A model generated the notes under the pieces. It worked only from the letters and a program-made list of their open reading frames with translations, was not told where the DNA came from and made no database searches. DNA of 64,000 nt from IMG/VR virus record IMGVR_UViG_3300032323_001800, positions 62,001 to 126,000 of that record; one strand, given 5' to 3'. Positions within the stretch are counted from its first letter, which is position 1, and every line of letters starts with the position of its first letter. Of the stretch, positions 1 through 9,183 are shown piece by piece. The DNA comes from a virus. A program made the position numbers and the translations under genes.

Positions 1-295
1 CAACACTTACGTATCTGTCATTTAACTCTACCATTCCTCCACCAATACTATCAATATAGATAATCTCTCCTGGAACTAAATTGTGTCGAACATTAGTCGT
101 TACAGTAGCTTGCGAGGCTTTGCTCACACTTGTAATTTGTGCTGTAGAAAATGGATATTGTTCAGAAACAATAGTAGCTTGTCCGTAGCCTGTATCTACA
201 GGGATAGTACCGGATGTAGGTCCAATTAGTGTTGCTACCGTGCTTTGTATAGCATTGTATTCAGAGAAAATAACCGTAGATCCAAGACTTGCCAT
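1..295 (-). CDS. Virion protein with FCCH-like module (partial)
   Basis: The start codon is the ATG at 295 and the frame is open to the window edge, so only about 98 N-terminal residues are visible. The stretch from ITSVSKASQATVTT through NLVPGEIIYIDSIGG to MVELNDRYVSV has the layout of the small beta module annotated in many phage structural proteins as E1 FCCH-like (a TT-x-HxL-xxGD-x-I-xG-M-xELN pattern). It lies 9 bases downstream of a fibre gene on the same strand, so it probably continues the tail-fibre or adhesin operon. The module assignment rests on pattern recognition, and the role of the whole protein cannot be judged from this fragment. Confidence 0.6.
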   Translation of the reverse strand, partial: MASLGSTVIFSEYNAIQSTVATLIGPTSGTIPVDTGYGQATIVSEQYPFSTAQITSVSKASQATVTTNVRHNLVPGEIIYIDSIGGGMVELNDRYVSV

Positions 296-304
296 TTCTA
301 ATCC

Positions 305-2092
305 TTAAAGTATAATTGCTTCAATTAATTTTACATCGGTGTTTTCGCTAGATTCTAACGCTATAGCAAATACATCTGCGTATTGGTGTAGAGTAGCAAG
401 TACAGCACAGCCGTTATTTGTTGCTACAAGACGATCACCTTTCTTTATAGATCCAACCACCTTAACAGGTACTCTGCCCTTTAGTGCTACTGCCTGTCCT
501 TCTGCTTTAGAATTCATCAAATAAGCAGGCTTTTCACTAACGGCTCCAATTGCTCTATCACCAAAAACAGACGATCTAGCTTCTGCTTCACCACCGATCG
601 ATATAACAGTACCGACCTCATACTCTTTATCAGTTTTATATATTTCAGCAAGGTCAGCATAGTTAGCAGATGTGGCTGTACCGTCAAAGAATCTAGCAGA
701 AACATCTCCTGCTGAATTTCTTAAAACTACAGTATCTGGTAATTTATTAGTCGATGGTAGTTTGCCATCAAGTCTTAACGAATCTGATGCTATACCGTCA
801 AATTGAATTGCTTTAATAACACCGCTAGCATCACGAATTGGGATCGTAACTGATCCGGGATTTGCTACTGCTGACGGCGAGTAAGTTGCTAGCCTCAATG
901 AGTCTAACGAGCTGCCAGCTTGACCGGAACAATCGCCAACTACGTTACCAGTTAAATTTCCGCTAAAAATTTTATTAACTGAATCGTATGCTATAGCACC
1001 CGACGAATCTGTTATATTACCTTGGTGTGTGCCTGCAGTGTTTCCTAATACGTTGCCTGTTAAGTTACCAAATAACGAAACAGCATAAACATTTTTCCAT
1101 GTTCTAGCTGCTGATCCTAAATTAATTCTATTAGTTTGTCCAGGGGCAATTGTAAGTGCCGGAAATGCCGAGGCTAACGCACCGGAGAACGCCGATCTTG
1201 TAATAACAAACATGTCATCAAAATCTTCAGTGGATCCAGCGTTACTAATTCTTAAACGCAATGGGCCATTATTTAAATTTTCTATAATCGGAGATGAGTT
1301 ACCGATATAAATTCCTAAATCGTTTCGTGTGCCGATCGTTAAACCTGCATCACCGAACGCAGTTCTAGTTGTAAAACCAACCGAGTCGCCTGTTCTTCTA
1401 ACAAATGAATCTACTGGCAGACCGCCTAATCTTTCCGAGTTTGATGCAGTTCCCCAAAATTTAAAACCTGCCGACGTATCACTAACACCGTTTTGATCAA
1501 CTGAGTTAAGTGTTATACCTTTGTTAATTCTGTTGTTGGCTAAAGAGAATCCGCTAATTTGATTTGTATCAGATAGTGTAAAAGTCGGATCATTACTGAA
1601 AATCGCAGTAGTTATACCACCAACCACTGATCTTAAAATAACATGAGATGCGTTACTCGTATCTTTAACAACCTGAGTAATAATTTGCGAGGTACCAAAT
1701 CCTGGCGCACTCTGGGGACCAACTAACACAAAGCTAGATCCGGTCCAAACAGAAACTTGACTTGTAGTAGAATCATACCACAAATCGCCTTGAGTCAATC
1801 CAATCGGGGGTGTGTCGGATACTTCGGGACTACTGGCTGTTTTAAATTTAGAGCCGTCAAAAAACTTTATTTTTTTATTTCCACTATCATACCAAATTTG
1901 GCCTGATACTGGTTTTGACGGTGCTATGGTATTAGCAAAATTTTCTAACAGATATAAAAAATTTTCGTTCTGAACTTCACCGTATCCGGCATAATTTTGA
2001 CCGATAAAACTTAAATCAGTAGTTCGATCAACTGTGCCCGGGGCAACAGTTGTTAAAAATGTTCCGCTATATCTATCAACTCTATATGACAT
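305..2092 (-). CDS. Tail fibre paralogue 1 with YADLAE-type C-terminal domain
   Basis: This 595-residue protein is one of five paralogues in a row. Residues 1-130 carry the shared head: a YRVDRYSGT-like opening, then IGQNYAGYGEVQNENF, LLENFA, GQIWYDSGNKKIKFFDG, a second GDLWYDS copy and VGP. The middle has a tract of GN[LV]xG tetrapeptides. The last ~120 residues run from YADLAEIY through GTVISIGGEAEA, IGAVSEKPAYLMNS and KGRVPVKVVGSIKKGD. That domain is found at the C-terminus of many T4-like and cyanophage fibre proteins and resembles peptidase_G2 or chaperone-like trimerising ends. By analogy the shared head anchors the protein to the particle and the rest varies. A late-promoter octamer lies 18 bases upstream with GGAA between. 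The host receptor is unknown. Confidence 0.8.
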   Translation of the reverse strand: MSYRVDRYSGTFLTTVAPGTVDRTTDLSFIGQNYAGYGEVQNENFLYLLENFANTIAPSKPVSGQIWYDSGNKKIKFFDGSKFKTASSPEVSDTPPIGLTQGDLWYDSTTSQVSVWTGSSFVLVGPQSAPGFGTSQIITQVVKDTSNASHVILRSVVGGITTAIFSNDPTFTLSDTNQISGFSLANNRINKGITLNSVDQNGVSDTSAGFKFWGTASNSERLGGLPVDSFVRRTGDSVGFTTRTAFGDAGLTIGTRNDLGIYIGNSSPIIENLNNGPLRLRISNAGSTEDFDDMFVITRSAFSGALASAFPALTIAPGQTNRINLGSAARTWKNVYAVSLFGNLTGNVLGNTAGTHQGNITDSSGAIAYDSVNKIFSGNLTGNVVGDCSGQAGSSLDSLRLATYSPSAVANPGSVTIPIRDASGVIKAIQFDGIASDSLRLDGKLPSTNKLPDTVVLRNSAGDVSARFFDGTATSANYADLAEIYKTDKEYEVGTVISIGGEAEARSSVFGDRAIGAVSEKPAYLMNSKAEGQAVALKGRVPVKVVGSIKKGDRLVATNNGCAVLATLHQYADVFAIALESSENTDVKLIEAIIL

Positions 2093-2126
2093 GTTAGTTC
2101 CAGTTTCGTTTATTTATCGGCTTATT

Positions 2127-2597
2127 TTATTCTAAATTTAGCTTTTTACTTGTTGTGGTTTTTTCTTCTTCTAAAGAAACCCAAGTATAAGCGTTGGTAT
2201 TAGTAGAATAGGCTGCTATCTGTTCTTGGTGTGTAGATCTAATTGTATCTAAAAATTCTTTCATTTCTGTAAATTTTTCAGTTTTTGGTATGTCGGATTG
2301 AGCTAACATATCAATAATAATATTCAATTGAGAATGTATAGGATATTTGTCTAAAACAGTAACGTTGGTTGTGTATCTAACATAGGACTCAGTTATTACT
2401 GGTTTATCTGTTCTTGCTCTAATTTCACCTGAAGCAAAATCTCCGTACCAATACTCTCCGAGAGATTCGTCAAGCTCGACTATTTTAGTATCAAATTTAG
2501 TTAAATCTAATTTTGATTTGTCATTGTCACTGGTTAATTCACCTATAAAAACCCCAGTGCTCTTTAAAAATAGTAATTCTCTAGATTGCTTTGCCAT
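2127..2597 (-). CDS. Putative tail-fibre assembly or accessory protein
   Basis: This 156-residue soluble protein has no signal peptide or membrane segment and sits between a 2OG oxygenase and fibre paralogue 1. The second half is helical and charged (MKEFLDTIRSTHQEQIAAY) and ends in a Lys/Glu-rich tail. Small proteins between fibre genes are commonly fibre-folding chaperones, and its size and layout resemble the 119-residue ORF at 4838-5197, which also lies between two fibre paralogues. I see no strong sequence match between the two. The function is inferred from position only. It could also be a minor structural protein. Confidence 0.5.
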   Translation of the reverse strand: MAKQSRELLFLKSTGVFIGELTSDNDKSKLDLTKFDTKIVELDESLGEYWYGDFASGEIRARTDKPVITESYVRYTTNVTVLDKYPIHSQLNIIIDMLAQSDIPKTEKFTEMKEFLDTIRSTHQEQIAAYSTNTNAYTWVSLEEEKTTTSKKLNLE

Positions 2598-2598
2598 T

Positions 2599-3099
2599 TT
2601 AATTTCCTATATTTCCCCAAGCTAGCACTAAACTGTACTTAGGGGTTTCATTCTCTGTTATCTTTGTAACTTCATGTTCTATGTGTATGGGCATTTCCAA
2701 TAACGCACCCGGTTCTTCTTGCACAAGGTTAGCGTTTCCGTTTTCATCAAACCATTGAAAATGAGGTTTATCGCTTTGAAGAAAAATTAGTTTAAACTTC
2801 CAATAGCCGCCTGCACTGTCTCGGTGTCGCAACAAATAATCACCCGGGTCATATCTGTTAATTGTAAAGCTCGTTACAGTTTTCTTATTATCGGGAATTG
2901 TTTTAAAAATAGCATCAATTAATTCGTCATTCATATTAAAATGAAATAAACTTTTTATTTTGCTATCTCCGTATGCCGTTGAAAAATTATATGTTTTACC
3001 TAAACTCCTGTCAGAAAATTTATCTCTATGCTTTTCAGCAATAGCTATAATTTCATCAGAATTAGTAAGATAATTTTTCACAAGATTAACCTGATACAT
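2599..3099 (-). CDS. 2OG-Fe(II) oxygenase family protein
   Basis: Residues 75-160 contain the iron- and 2-oxoglutarate-binding pattern of the prolyl-4-hydroxylase-like family: an H-x-D at H92/D94 (LLRHRDSAG), a distal histidine at H142 (HIEHEV) and K154 before YSLVLAW in the position of the 2OG-binding Arg/Lys. The family hydroxylates proteins, nucleic acids or small molecules; the substrate here is unknown. The ATG at 3099 is preferred. A TTG at 3117 in the same frame is possible, and both starts overlap the end of the preceding fibre gene (stop at 3086), suggesting translational coupling. The position inside a fibre cassette suggests modification of a virion or host-surface protein, but that is inference. 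A second, divergent family member is at 40642. Confidence 0.8.
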   Translation of the reverse strand: MYQVNLVKNYLTNSDEIIAIAEKHRDKFSDRSLGKTYNFSTAYGDSKIKSLFHFNMNDELIDAIFKTIPDNKKTVTSFTINRYDPGDYLLRHRDSAGGYWKFKLIFLQSDKPHFQWFDENGNANLVQEEPGALLEMPIHIEHEVTKITENETPKYSLVLAWGNIGN

Positions 3100-4825
3100 A
3101 TTCCCAACTTGTTCCAATACTATTAACTCTAAACACTAAATTATTAATTCTAGTTGGGTTATTCACTGTTGTAGTTACAGATACCGCATTAACAAAACTT
3201 ACGCTAATCCATCCGCCATACCCTAAACTAACAGCACTAGAAACATTCTGAACTGTTCCGGCTATTCTTGCTTGTTGGCCTGGTTGATAATTTCCGGTAG
3301 GTGCTAGTGTATTCAACAATGAAGCTATATTTGTATTTGTAAGTCCTCTAACATCTAAAGAAAATACCAAAGGTTTTAATGTATAGAAATCTTGCACATA
3401 CTCATCAACATATTGTTTAGTTGCAGCGTGATTTGGTTCTACTGGATCTCCGGGAAGTGTTAGATATCCGGTCATAACGCTACCAGACTTGGCAACTTTA
3501 GTATTATCAAATACTGTTATGTTTTGAGTGCCGTCAAATTCTTCGCCATTTATAAAAACTTCAGATGCCAATCTTACTGCTGAATCGGCTCGACCTTGAA
3601 ATTCTACCCCTATAAAAGTTTTTGTAACATGGTTATAAGCTAGGTCATCGTTAATATCAAACAGATCGCCTGTATGGTCGCCTTCGGTATCACCGATTAA
3701 ATTACCTGCTACATTACCTGTTAAGTTTCCTGAAAAATTTCCAATGAATGTTTTAGTAGAAGAATTATACGATACACTTAAATCTTGTGCTTGAATATTT
3801 CCTCTATGAGTGCCTATCGAATTGCCAGTAAGACTACCAACAACATTGCCTTGAACATTACCTTCAACATCTGCTAGTATGTTTGTAGCATATATATTGT
3901 TCCATCGCTTACTGACGCTTCCGATGTTTAAATTACCGTTAGTTCCGGGTATAAATCCGTCCGGATTAAAAACGTAATCTAATACTTCAGTATTATCGAC
4001 TATTCTTAAAACAAAATCTGTTCCTGATAGGTTACTAAGAACAGGACTATTACCGTTTTCGACATATATTCTTAAATCGCTTCCGTCACCTACATAGAAT
4101 CCAGCATCATCAAAACCTGATCCATTATTGGTTCGCAATACAAAACTTTCTATACCGTAGCCGTCTAATTTTTTTGAATTACTCGATGATCCCCAATACC
4201 AATAATCCCCCGATGTTACTCCAGATGATCCTGTATTGATTAGCGTGAAGCCCTTTTTAATTGTTGTAAAACCAGTTATTCCCTCAATAATTCCAATATC
4301 AAATTGGTCATTAGATATCGTTGCAATTACATCACTGTCCATAAACACTTTAACAATAGCATGTTCAGTGTTTCCGTTGTCTCGAATAGTGTCCGAAACT
4401 AGTCTAGTAACTCCAAATCCTGGAGATTGTTCTGGCCCAACAGTGACAAATTCTATACCATTCCATACGCTGACTTGATTTTTATTCGAATCAAACCAAA
4501 GATTTCCTTGATCTTTAATAGTAAGACCAGTTGGCGGTGTAGCTTCAACTTCAGTAACCGTTAAACTTCTCCATGCGTTTGTAGAATCTCTATATTTTAT
4601 TTTATTGTTTGCTTCGTCAAACCATAGTTGCCCAATTACTGGTTTTCTAGGAGCTGTGGTATTTCTAAAATTTTCTAATAAATGTAGAAAGTTTTCGTTC
4701 TGAACTTCACCATACCCGGCATAGTTTTTACCAATTAGTTTTAAATCACTACTGGTTGTATCGACTGTTTGATCAGGGACCGTTGTAAATACAGTTCCGT
4801 TAAATCTATCAATTTGGTATGGCAT
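3086..4825 (-). CDS. Tail fibre paralogue 2
   Basis: This 579-residue protein has the same N-terminal head as its four neighbours (IGKNYAGYGEVQNENF, LLENFRNTTAPRKPVIGQ, LWFDEANNKIKY, a second NLWFDSNKNQ copy, VGPEQSPGFG). The centre has a GN-x-x-G tetrapeptide tract. This is followed by MTGYLTLPGDP and HAATKQYVD, a motif common in phage fibre proteins. The ~90 C-terminal residues, starting near KPLVFSLDVRG, match the layout of the C-terminus of paralogue 4 (APTGNYQPGQQARI against APTTEYDVGTETRI). Its 3' end overlaps the 2OG oxygenase gene. It is probably a tail or baseplate fibre; oligomeric state and receptor are unknown. Confidence 0.78.
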   Translation of the reverse strand: MPYQIDRFNGTVFTTVPDQTVDTTSSDLKLIGKNYAGYGEVQNENFLHLLENFRNTTAPRKPVIGQLWFDEANNKIKYRDSTNAWRSLTVTEVEATPPTGLTIKDQGNLWFDSNKNQVSVWNGIEFVTVGPEQSPGFGVTRLVSDTIRDNGNTEHAIVKVFMDSDVIATISNDQFDIGIIEGITGFTTIKKGFTLINTGSSGVTSGDYWYWGSSSNSKKLDGYGIESFVLRTNNGSGFDDAGFYVGDGSDLRIYVENGNSPVLSNLSGTDFVLRIVDNTEVLDYVFNPDGFIPGTNGNLNIGSVSKRWNNIYATNILADVEGNVQGNVVGSLTGNSIGTHRGNIQAQDLSVSYNSSTKTFIGNFSGNLTGNVAGNLIGDTEGDHTGDLFDINDDLAYNHVTKTFIGVEFQGRADSAVRLASEVFINGEEFDGTQNITVFDNTKVAKSGSVMTGYLTLPGDPVEPNHAATKQYVDEYVQDFYTLKPLVFSLDVRGLTNTNIASLLNTLAPTGNYQPGQQARIAGTVQNVSSAVSLGYGGWISVSFVNAVSVTTTVNNPTRINNLVFRVNSIGTSWEYVSG

Positions 4826-4837
4826 CTGTTCGCTCCG

Positions 4838-5197
4838 TTATTCTGTTATACTTTTAGCAATTTCTTGACGTTGATTTTCTAAATCTAAATATTCTTGCTC
4901 GGTCATAGTTGTGTCAATAGTTAATGCTTTTTCTCTTAGGTGTCTTAATATTTTCCAATCAGTAGAATTTAAAAATTCACGTTTTTCATTATTTTCATTG
5001 AAAGTTTGTTGTTGTATTAATTGTTCTGGTGGTATAGTATCTACTGTTCTAGAATTTATATTAAAGTAGTGAGTTTTATTTTCAATTTTAGTAAAATCAT
5101 TGTCAGAAATCTCTACAACAGTAACAGTTTGTGGCACCGACGGTTGATAATTTAATATCGATATAACTTGATTATTTTCTAAACATACGTAGTGCAT
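4838..5197 (-). CDS. Tail-fibre assembly chaperone-like protein
   Basis: This 119-residue protein starts at the ATG at 5197, preceded by GGAG at six bases spacing. An in-frame TTG at 5209 lies within the preceding gene and is less likely. The N-terminal half is beta-rich and opens MHYVCLENNQVISI. The C-terminal half is helical (REFLNSTDWKILRHLREKAL, then TMTEQEYLDLENQRQEIAKS). A short beta region followed by a helical DW-containing tail is the layout of phage tail-fibre assembly or XkdW-like chaperones. It lies between fibre paralogues 2 and 3, three bases after the stop of paralogue 3. Such chaperones usually fold the neighbouring fibre. Confidence 0.62.
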   Translation of the reverse strand: MHYVCLENNQVISILNYQPSVPQTVTVVEISDNDFTKIENKTHYFNINSRTVDTIPPEQLIQQQTFNENNEKREFLNSTDWKILRHLREKALTIDTTMTEQEYLDLENQRQEIAKSITE

Positions 5198-5199
5198 TT

Positions 5200-7164
5200 T
5201 TAACTCCAAATAGCTAGCCAGTTGGCTGCAGGTGTTGATCTTTGTTCTGTATTTTGTACATAAACTCTAATTCTATCTCCCAAATTACTCCAAGTACAAC
5301 GTAAAGAGTCGTTACCATCAACTCGTCCGGCATAATGAATCACTGCTATACTAGGTATAAAAGCTACTAAATTAGACATAGTTTTATTTCCAGTACCGGA
5401 TACTGAAAAATCATACATTATAACTGTATGTTGATATGTTCCACTTCCAAGAGTAAATTCGAAAACTCCAGAAAAAACTATCGACCCTCTAGTATATCGT
5501 CTTTCACTATCACTTAGAATTGTAGCTGTTTGCAACGGAGAAGACACTTCAAATGTATTATTAAAATTTACATAGGTAGCCACGCCGTAAAATTCTGTTC
5601 CTAAAAATTCAGGAGCAGACAATGGAGGATCTATTACTATCCATTCGTTTGGAACTACAGAATTAACGTCGTTTAATGCTGCTGCATAATCGTTAATATT
5701 TCTTATTGTTGATGTAACTGACACAGTTGGTTGAGAACCTGGAGGAAATACATCAAAAAAGTTTGCACTATTATTCCAAGAACCTACTTGATTAGTAAAT
5801 CCAGCTGTGCTATACGTTGTGTTTCCGTACGTTATTGTATAATTGGATGGTATAGCTGCTAGTGCTCCTTGAAGCACTATATTATCACGAGTATCAACAT
5901 ATCGCTTAGTGGCAGCATGTAAGGCAGATGTAGGATCAACTGGTAACGTTAATATTCCAGTCAATGTTCCACCGTTGATAGGAAGCTTTGTGTTATCGAC
6001 AATTGTTATATTTCCAGTACCATCAAACGCTTCACCGTTTATTGTTCTTGGTGTTTGTAATCTAGTAGCGGTTGTAGAATTTCCAGAAACATCTCCAGTA
6101 ACATTACCTATAACATTCCCTGTGACATTTCCTAGATGATCTCCTGCTAGATTTCCTGTAACGTTACCTGTTAAATTACCAGTGACGGTGCCTGTAACAT
6201 TACCTGTAACATTACCTGTAACATTACCCTGTAAATTTCCAACCACATCACCTTGAACATCACCAAACACTGCTACAGCAGATGCTCCTGTTAATGTTCC
6301 TACAAAGTTATTTGCTGTGATTGTTCCTGCAGAAAAATTTCCGCTGCTATCACGTTTAACAATAGTATCATCTAAATTATTCGAACTAGCATCTACTGAC
6401 CAAGTAACCGATGTTGATCCAGTATAATTACTGCCAATCAAATGCTCCCCTGGAATTAACGGATTTGGAGATACAGCATTAATTGTTATATCTGCTGATC
6501 CGTTAAATGCTACTCCATTTATATTTCTAGCAGTTGCTAATGCAGTAGCGGTAGTAGCATTGCCATTGACCTGTCCGTTAAAAACTGACGTTGAGGAAAC
6601 TGTTATACCTTTTTTAAGATTAGTAAATCCTGCTACGGCATCCAAGGAATTAATTTCAAAATCTCTTTCGGCAAATATTGCTACCACAGTATCATTAAGA
6701 GTAGCCTTTATAATCGGCCAATAATTTCCAGATATATCTCGAGCCTTAGACGATATCAATCTAGTATCGCCAAATCCAAGCACTATCTCGGGCCCAATAA
6801 ATTGCCAAGCAGTTCCTGTATAAACATATAATTTTTTATTACCATCTAACCATTGGTCGCCTGCTGCCGGTGTGGTTGGTTGAGTTGATGATATTTCTAC
6901 ACCGCCAATAGTGTTCCACTCGTTGCCGCTATAGACCTTAATTCTTCCCTCGGTAGCATTGAACCATAATTGTCCAATTATTGGTCTGCCAGGTGCGTTT
7001 TCACCAGCAAAATTTTCTAGTAACCATAGGAAATTTTCGTTTTGAATTTCTCCATATCCGGCAAAGTTTTTTCCTACTAGTCCAACACTGGTAGTTGAGT
7101 CCAAAGTACCATCTTCTAGTACAACTAGAGGGTCTCCGTTAAATTTATTAATTTGATATGGCAT
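5200..7164 (-). CDS. Tail fibre paralogue 3 with GNVT tetrapeptide tract
   Basis: This 654-residue protein has the shared head domain (VGKNFAGYGEIQNENF, LLENFAGENAPGRPIIGQ, LWFNATEGRIKVYSG, a second GDQWLDGNKKLYVYTG copy, IGPEIVLGFG). Its centre has about a dozen consecutive GN[VL]x tetrapeptides encoded by a near-perfect 12-base DNA repeat around 6191-6226. Motifs LTLPVDPTSALHAATKRYVD and two copies of a NGxAFxGxxxITI unit follow. The ~170 C-terminal residues are beta-rich with no domain I recognise, and are unlike those of the neighbours. It is probably a fibre whose C-terminus binds the receptor or caps the trimer. Start: ATG at 7164 after GGAT. Confidence 0.78.
   Translation of the reverse strand: MPYQINKFNGDPLVVLEDGTLDSTTSVGLVGKNFAGYGEIQNENFLWLLENFAGENAPGRPIIGQLWFNATEGRIKVYSGNEWNTIGGVEISSTQPTTPAAGDQWLDGNKKLYVYTGTAWQFIGPEIVLGFGDTRLISSKARDISGNYWPIIKATLNDTVVAIFAERDFEINSLDAVAGFTNLKKGITVSSTSVFNGQVNGNATTATALATARNINGVAFNGSADITINAVSPNPLIPGEHLIGSNYTGSTSVTWSVDASSNNLDDTIVKRDSSGNFSAGTITANNFVGTLTGASAVAVFGDVQGDVVGNLQGNVTGNVTGNVTGTVTGNLTGNVTGNLAGDHLGNVTGNVIGNVTGDVSGNSTTATRLQTPRTINGEAFDGTGNITIVDNTKLPINGGTLTGILTLPVDPTSALHAATKRYVDTRDNIVLQGALAAIPSNYTITYGNTTYSTAGFTNQVGSWNNSANFFDVFPPGSQPTVSVTSTIRNINDYAAALNDVNSVVPNEWIVIDPPLSAPEFLGTEFYGVATYVNFNNTFEVSSPLQTATILSDSERRYTRGSIVFSGVFEFTLGSGTYQHTVIMYDFSVSGTGNKTMSNLVAFIPSIAVIHYAGRVDGNDSLRCTWSNLGDRIRVYVQNTEQRSTPAANWLAIWS
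6191..6226. repeat. 12-base tandem repeat inside fibre paralogue 3
   Basis: Three perfect tandem copies of CCTGTAACATTA (plus-strand reading), with degenerate copies on both sides between about 6060 and 6260. On the coding strand each unit encodes the tetrapeptide GNVT. The unit is a multiple of three, so copy-number change by slippage would lengthen or shorten the fibre shaft without breaking the frame. Confidence 0.9.
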
Positions 7165-7193
7165 GGTTTAATCCGCTGTTTGTAATATTTAAC

Positions 7194-9173
7194 TTAAACA
7201 TAAGTTCCAAAAAGTGCTGAGTTAGTTGTTGTTGGAGAATCGTCTTCATCAATAAAGGTTCTTACCCAAGATTTGCCGCTAGGTGCTCCAGATGCTGTTA
7301 ATGTAAATACCTGACGACCTCTTCTTACTAACGGTCTAGCAAATGCTCGTCTTGGAAACTCTTCAGCTGCTACTGTTTGAATATATCCGTCAGCAGTAGT
7401 CGTTAAAAGATTTATCTGCATAGGTAATTGATCAGGCAAATAATATCTCATAGTTGATATTCTTGTTTCTGTACCCACATCGTATTCTGTAGTTGGTGCT
7501 ATGCTTTCAATGATAGCAGCAATTTCAGATTCAGTTAATGGAGTATCAATTAACGGATCGTCGCCTGTGATGTCTAATGTCAAAGGAATATTTCTTGTTC
7601 TTACTAGTCCAGCAACGTATTTTTTAGATGTTGCTTCCGAAAGCTCTGTTGATGTTAAAATATTTCCCGCTTCAACTGTTTGATCAATACTGTCTTCGCT
7701 AGTAGTTTGCACACCAATAATTTTTGGTTTTGTTGCGCCTTCTAAAATTACATTGCCTAACGGTTCTATAATTATATTGGCAGGATTAGCACTACCGCCA
7801 TCTATGTAAGCCGCAGATCTAGCATTATTAGAAATTCTATTATTATTAATTGTAATGTTATCAGATGTAACAGAAGTTTGAGCACCGAATGATGTTAATC
7901 CTGGAGCAGAACTAACTGCGCTGGTTAATTCTATACCCGACCCAGTATCTCTTAGTACTTCAATTCCGCCAATTTTATAAGATTTAAGTGCTGGAATATC
8001 GATAGTTTCTGTAAAGTCCCAATCGCTTGTAGATTGATTCCATAGAATTGAATGATCGGTTGTGCCTTTTAGAACAATGCCGCCGCCATTAGCAGTGGTG
8101 TCTGTAGCAGATCCAGATTCTGGTACTCCTAATTCTATTGTCTTATCTAATAATCGTATAGTCTCTGATGCTACAAAAACAGTAGATCCTTCTACTGTTA
8201 AATTACCTTTTACTGTTAGTGCGCCGCCGACTGTGGTAATACTGTTTAAGTTTGATGGATATATATTAAACTCGTCTGGATTGCTTGTTAAAAGATCACC
8301 AGGTTTAATCACTAACGAATTTCCAACAATATTATCTCTAGTAGTTCTAAAAACTATCTGTCTATTATCGGAAATGTTTGACATAATTACATCGCCGGAT
8401 CCCTCTACTGATAAGTTACCTTGTGGCCCAGGACCCCACGATATTCCAGCAACGTTTTGAATAGTAATTGGTTGAGTGAATGTATTAGCAATGCCCTTTC
8501 TAGGATATTCGGCTGCTACGTAAGTTCCTAGTCTTTCTGCATCTTCTACTATCCCTCGATATTTAAAATCAGCAGGGTTAGCTGGATTGAATCCAATTCT
8601 GATAACAGGGCTCGGATTCGATGGATCTGCATTATATCCTGCTGGTCTGGTTCTAATAACAAATTCAACTGAACTAAAATAACCGGACAGCGAACCTGCT
8701 GTATATAATGATGTTACTGTTCTAAATCGTCGATTATTATCTTCAATCTGTTCAACCCGAATTCCACTGATACCTTGATTGAATGAAAAATCAGGACCTA
8801 ACAAGTAATCACGGACTCCGTCAAAGAAATATAATTGTTTATCTACACTGTTAAACCAAAAATCACCAACACCTACTTGTAATGGTCTAGATTCCGATAA
8901 TACCGCAGTTCCAATTGATTTCCAACCCGAACCGGAATATACTTTAATTCTTGCTTCTGCTGTATCATACCATAGTTGTCCTTCTAACGGATTACCTGGT
9001 TGTGACTGGCTGGCGAAGTTTTCTAATATTTTAACAAAATTTTCATTGATAAATTCACCAAACCCACTGTAATTTTTTCCAACCAACGTTATATCAGTAG
9101 TTGCTTGATCGATTTGACCGTCAGCAACTACTACTATTGGTGTTCCGTCAGTTTTATTAATTGTATATGCCAT
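7194..9173 (-). CDS. Tail fibre paralogue 4
   Basis: This 659-residue protein has a diverged copy of the shared head (VGKNYSGFGEFINENF, LENFASQSQPGNPLEGQ, LWYDTAEARIKVYSG, GDFWFNSVDKQLYFFDG). The middle contains the module NLTVEGSTVFVASETIRL followed by DKTIELG and later TTDHSILWNQ. A related module occurs in the protein at 54688-56220 (LLVEGEQLTINTTDLFVEDN), so building blocks are shared between separate operons. The C-terminal part (from RNIPLTLDITG) resembles that of paralogue 2. The last ~40 residues, rich in Arg and aromatics, are unlike those of the other paralogues. It is probably a baseplate-attached fibre or fibre hinge. No enzymatic motif is seen. Confidence 0.76.
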   Translation of the reverse strand: MAYTINKTDGTPIVVVADGQIDQATTDITLVGKNYSGFGEFINENFVKILENFASQSQPGNPLEGQLWYDTAEARIKVYSGSGWKSIGTAVLSESRPLQVGVGDFWFNSVDKQLYFFDGVRDYLLGPDFSFNQGISGIRVEQIEDNNRRFRTVTSLYTAGSLSGYFSSVEFVIRTRPAGYNADPSNPSPVIRIGFNPANPADFKYRGIVEDAERLGTYVAAEYPRKGIANTFTQPITIQNVAGISWGPGPQGNLSVEGSGDVIMSNISDNRQIVFRTTRDNIVGNSLVIKPGDLLTSNPDEFNIYPSNLNSITTVGGALTVKGNLTVEGSTVFVASETIRLLDKTIELGVPESGSATDTTANGGGIVLKGTTDHSILWNQSTSDWDFTETIDIPALKSYKIGGIEVLRDTGSGIELTSAVSSAPGLTSFGAQTSVTSDNITINNNRISNNARSAAYIDGGSANPANIIIEPLGNVILEGATKPKIIGVQTTSEDSIDQTVEAGNILTSTELSEATSKKYVAGLVRTRNIPLTLDITGDDPLIDTPLTESEIAAIIESIAPTTEYDVGTETRISTMRYYLPDQLPMQINLLTTTADGYIQTVAAEEFPRRAFARPLVRRGRQVFTLTASGAPSGKSWVRTFIDEDDSPTTTNSALFGTYV

Positions 9174-9183
9174 ATTTTATACC

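Noticed and set aside
6060-6260. Short repeated units suggesting a CRISPR array
   Set aside because: The units are 12 bases, contiguous, without spacers, and encode in-frame GNVT tetrapeptides of a fibre protein.
8062-8460. Long plus-strand ORFs inside the fibre and giant genes
   Set aside because: They have no ribosome-binding context, and their composition mirrors antisense reading of the coding strand.
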